64,000 bases of DNA from Marinobacterium mangrovicola (lineage in GTDB: Bacteria > Pseudomonadota > Gammaproteobacteria > Pseudomonadales > Balneatricaceae): the NCBI RefSeq assembly GCF_004339595.1, contig NZ_SMFU01000008.1, forward strand, positions 682,001 through 746,000, in the 5' to 3' direction. Positions 61,643 through 64,000 of this stretch are shown piece by piece. Numbering within the stretch: the first letter of the stretch is position 1; each line of letters opens with the position of its first letter. The notes under the pieces were generated by a model, which was not told the DNA's origin, searched no databases, and was given only the letters and a program-made list of their open reading frames with translations. Position numbers and translations under genes: made by a program.

Positions 61643-62346
61643 TGGATAAGCCCGGTATCCTGATTACCGGCGGCGCCCAGCGCCTCGGGCTGCACTGCGC
61701 GAAACGCCTGGTGCAGCAGGGTCACCCTGTCATTATTACCTGCCGCCATTGGCGTGAGGAATGGGAACGATCTCCGCTGGAGGGGATCGAGGTGATTGTT
61801 GCAGACTTTTCCTCTGTGGCCGGTATCCAGGCGCTGATCGATGAGATCGACCGTCGCCGGCTAAACCTGCGAGCCATTATCCATAATGCGTCGGCCTGGA
61901 TGGATGACAGCGCCGGTGCCGAGGCGATGCAGCAGATGATGATGGTGCATGTGCAGGCGCCTTACCTGATCAACCAGGCGGCGCAGCGCTGGTTCGACCC
62001 GGATAAGCCCGGCGATATCATCCATATGACCGACTTTATCGCTGGCCAGGGAAGTCCCCGGCATATCGCTTATTCGGCATCCAAGGCAGCACTGGAAAAC
62101 CTGACGCTCTCTTTTGCGGGGCTGCTGGCACCTGGTATCAAGGTCAACAGCATCGCGCCCTCAATGATTATGTTTAACGCGAGTGATGATGAGGCGTACA
62201 GAGTCAAAACACTGGCGAAGTCGGCGCTGGGCATAGAGCCGGGAGCTGAAGTGGTGTTTCAGGCAGTGAGTTATCTGCTCGATAACCCTTATGTTACCGG
62301 CAGTTGTCTGGAACTTAATGGCGGACGAAACGTCAAAAAGCGATGA
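61639..62346 (+). CDS. folM: Dihydromonapterin reductase (FolM)
   Basis: A 235-residue short-chain dehydrogenase: ILITGGAQRLGLHCAK cofactor loop, IIHNASAW, YSASKAALENL with the catalytic Tyr-x3-Lys, and NSIAPSMIMFN. With folX in the same run it is assigned as FolM, reducing dihydromonapterin to the tetrahydro form. The ATGA overlap with the CYTH gene means coupled translation. Confidence 0.9.
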   Translation: MMDKPGILITGGAQRLGLHCAKRLVQQGHPVIITCRHWREEWERSPLEGIEVIVADFSSVAGIQALIDEIDRRRLNLRAIIHNASAWMDDSAGAEAMQQMMMVHVQAPYLINQAAQRWFDPDKPGDIIHMTDFIAGQGSPRHIAYSASKAALENLTLSFAGLLAPGIKVNSIAPSMIMFNASDDEAYRVKTLAKSALGIEPGAEVVFQAVSYLLDNPYVTGSCLELNGGRNVKKR

Positions 62347-62593
62347 TTAGTGATACCTAATTTAAAACTCCGCATACAAGGCTAGATTGTTGGGTTAAGT
62401 GTATTTAATTAATAACACTTCTACCCATTTGGGGTCGGTTTGTCGTAAACGGCAGTATCAATGTCAGGGTAAATGGAGTTATTCGGCAACGCTGTTCATT
62501 GTTCAAACAGCCTTGTGCTATATTCCGTCCATGGAAGCTGATCTGTATTCGCCTAATTTAGCGTCAGAATAAGGGAAGCCTTTCAAAACCCGG

Positions 62594-62678
62594 ATCCTTT
62601 CTCGAAAAGGCAAACCCCGAGTAATCGGGGGACGCAAAGCCGCGGGTCCCTGTCGGGATGGCCAGGCTATCGAAGGAG
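62594..62678 (+). ncRNA. c-di-GMP-I (GEMM-I) riboswitch
   Basis: The conserved core is intact: GGCAAACC at 62609-62616, P2 hairpin CCCGA-GTAA-TCGGG with a GNRA tetraloop, GACGCAAAGCC at 62631-62641, then a P3 hairpin ending ATGGCCAGGCTATCGAAGG. The closing helix pairs TCCTT/AAGGA with TCGA/TCGA. It lies 150 bases before the HDOD gene and should control it in response to c-di-GMP. Confidence 0.9.
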
Positions 62679-62739
62679 AGTGAACTGAGAAGAGTCCACC
62701 GCTTCTGAGGATCTGAAGTATGCCGTTTACTTTTGGAGA

Positions 62740-62768
62740 CGCTCAGACCTGACAAACTGCTCTGAGCG
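62740..62768 (+). promoter_or_regulatory. Expression-platform hairpin between riboswitch and HDOD gene
   Basis: CGCTCAGA and TCTGAGCG form an eight-pair stem followed by AGTCTTTGGG. It could act as a terminator or ribosome-site control for the riboswitch; the T run is weak and the mechanism is not clear. Confidence 0.5.
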
Positions 62769-62825
62769 AGTCTTTGGGTTATAGGTGAACCGGGAATCGG
62801 TCACTATTTTAATGACGAGCGCCAT

Positions 62826-64000
62826 ATGAACAGGGCTGAAACCGGTGGTACCAAGGATTCCGGACCACTGAAAATTCTCTTTATCGACCCGCACTCCGCG
62901 TTTGTAACCTGGGGAAGTGGGCTCGTGCAGGAAGGCTGTAATTGGGATGTTGTGCGTAACGACGATCCCCGTAGCGCCCTTCAACTGCTGCGCCAGACCG
63001 CCTTTGATGCGGTTATTGTCGGCGCCATTACCAGTTTTGAGCGCGAAATCGGCATCCTTAAACAGGTGTCTGATATCAAGCCCAAGGTCGCCCGTATACT
63101 GCTGTCGCCACCCTTAAGCTCCGCCAAGCTGGCCAAGGCGCTGGATGTGGTGCATCGCTCTATTTTTCAGGGTGCGAGTATCCAGGAGATCGTCAGTTCC
63201 GTAGAGCAGACGGTGCTGGTTACCCGGCAGCTCTACCGCGATAAGGTGGTGCGCTCGTTTGGAGCGTTTCGCCAGTTACCCTCATCCCCCTCGATCTATC
63301 GCGAGTTGAGTAATGCGCTCAGCAGCGAACGTACCAGCACCCGCGATATCGCAATCATCGTTGAGCGGGATCCGGCCCTGGCAGCACGGATTATTCGCCT
63401 GGTTAACTCCAGCTATTTCGGTCTTAACCGACATATATCCAGCCTGACCGAGGCGCTGACACTCTTGGGTGTGCGCACGGTAAGAGGGCTTGCACTCTCT
63501 GGCCATCTGAACGCTCACTACCCGGATGGCTCCGGCTGGAAGTTGTTTTCCTTTGATCGCATGAATCAGCGCGCGTTGAGTGTTGCGCGGCTGGCGCAGG
63601 AGATCGCAGCCCCGTTTTCCAAGCACAATCCGGCGTTGAAGGATCAGGCGTTTCTTGCGGGTCTGCTGCTGGATGTGGGTATGCTGATGCTGGCTGCGGA
63701 GCAGGGTGAGGGGTATCTGAAAGTAATGCGCTTTGCGGCGCGCAAGAAGCAGCCTTTGCACCTTGTTGAACGCATGGCTTACGGCGTGACTCATGCTGAG
63801 CTTGGGGCTTACCTGCTGGATATGTGGAATCTGTCGCCCCAGGTTGTAGAAGCAGTCATGATGCATCATAACCCTGAGGAGTCAGTTGGGCAGACCTTTA
63901 GCCCTCTATGCGCTGTGCATATTGCGGATGCTTTGCTGCCGACCATCGATAACGAGCTTGGTGTGGATCTGACGGCCACCCTCAGCGAAGAGTATATCGA
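62826..64000 (+). CDS. HDOD-domain protein with degenerate receiver, riboswitch-controlled (3' end outside window)
   Basis: The visible 391 codons encode an N-terminal receiver-like fold (LKILFIDPHSAFV, then FDAVIVGAI) that has lost the usual acidic pocket and phospho-Asp context. A long helix leads to an HDOD domain (about 145-340: LPSSPSIYRELSNAL, VERDPALAARIIRLVNSSYFGLN, LGVRTVRGLAL, MMHHNPEES). HDOD proteins regulate motility and signalling, often without hydrolase activity. Start ATG at 62826. The gene runs off the window, so the C-terminal part is unseen. A c-di-GMP riboswitch precedes it. Confidence 0.85.
   Translation, partial: MNRAETGGTKDSGPLKILFIDPHSAFVTWGSGLVQEGCNWDVVRNDDPRSALQLLRQTAFDAVIVGAITSFEREIGILKQVSDIKPKVARILLSPPLSSAKLAKALDVVHRSIFQGASIQEIVSSVEQTVLVTRQLYRDKVVRSFGAFRQLPSSPSIYRELSNALSSERTSTRDIAIIVERDPALAARIIRLVNSSYFGLNRHISSLTEALTLLGVRTVRGLALSGHLNAHYPDGSGWKLFSFDRMNQRALSVARLAQEIAAPFSKHNPALKDQAFLAGLLLDVGMLMLAAEQGEGYLKVMRFAARKKQPLHLVERMAYGVTHAELGAYLLDMWNLSPQVVEAVMMHHNPEESVGQTFSPLCAVHIADALLPTIDNELGVDLTATLSEEYI

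Overview
The window looks like a chromosome segment of an aerobic, GC-rich (about 57 percent by eye) gammaproteobacterium. Gene content (glrK-qseG-glrR, Entner-Doudoroff enzymes, folX/folM, cytochrome-type urate oxidase, TonB receptors) fits a marine Oceanospirillales- or Pseudomonadales-like heterotroph. The genus is a guess and no rRNA or tRNA gene is present to settle it.

Layout. (1) 1-2.4 kb: a leucine-rich-repeat kinase and a Tat-exported dienelactone hydrolase. (2) 2.45-6.2 kb: a clearly AT-rich island with a small membrane protein and a two-gene SMC-like ATPase plus DUF4297-type nuclease pair that resembles a Lamassu-family phage defence system. (3) 6.2-11.6 kb: a RutR-like TetR regulator and an inserted FecI-FecR-TonB receptor iron-uptake cassette. 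The cassette is bracketed by duplicated scraps of the neighbouring purine genes. (4) 11.6-32.8 kb: a nearly complete aerobic purine-degradation island: guanine deaminase, 8-oxoguanine deaminase, xanthine dehydrogenase with XdhC, cytochrome-linked urate oxidase, HIU hydrolase, OHCU decarboxylase, allantoinase, allantoicase and ureidoglycolate lyase. It also carries two purine permeases, a Tsx-like porin, a urea transporter and a GntR/FCD regulator. A shared palindrome (TTGTATACAA-like) before several of these transcripts suggests one regulon. (5) 32.9-39.3 kb: a hybrid histidine kinase, a PRC-barrel protein and the glrK-qseG-glrR operon. Upstream of glrK lie two GlrR-type sites, an IHF site, a sigma-54 promoter and a terminator, which together predict an unannotated small RNA. 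(6) 40.2-45.7 kb: edd-eda-pgl, a tartrate/malate dehydrogenase and its LysR regulator. (7) 45.8-56.3 kb: five tightly packed genes (phosphoesterase, AIG2-like protein, metallo-beta-lactamase-like protein, a 1723-residue pseudokinase/ATPase/GAF/GGDEF protein, and a beta-solenoid protein) that may be an undescribed signalling operon. (8) 56.4-59.9 kb: mgsA, gap, glk and a PAP2 phosphatase. (9) 60.1-64 kb: folX, a CYTH protein, folM, then a c-di-GMP-I riboswitch in front of a truncated HDOD gene.

Non-coding structure is unusually rich. Three copies of a roughly 200-base multi-hairpin repeat lie in the purine region, with base-pair-preserving changes in one arm between two copies. A branched leader of about 265 bases sits directly upstream of the xanthine permease ribosome-binding site. 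A c-di-GMP made by the GGDEF protein at 49.5-54.7 kb could in principle be sensed by the riboswitch at 62.6 kb, but that link is inference.

All calls come from reading sequence and translations by eye. No database search, folding program or alignment tool was run.
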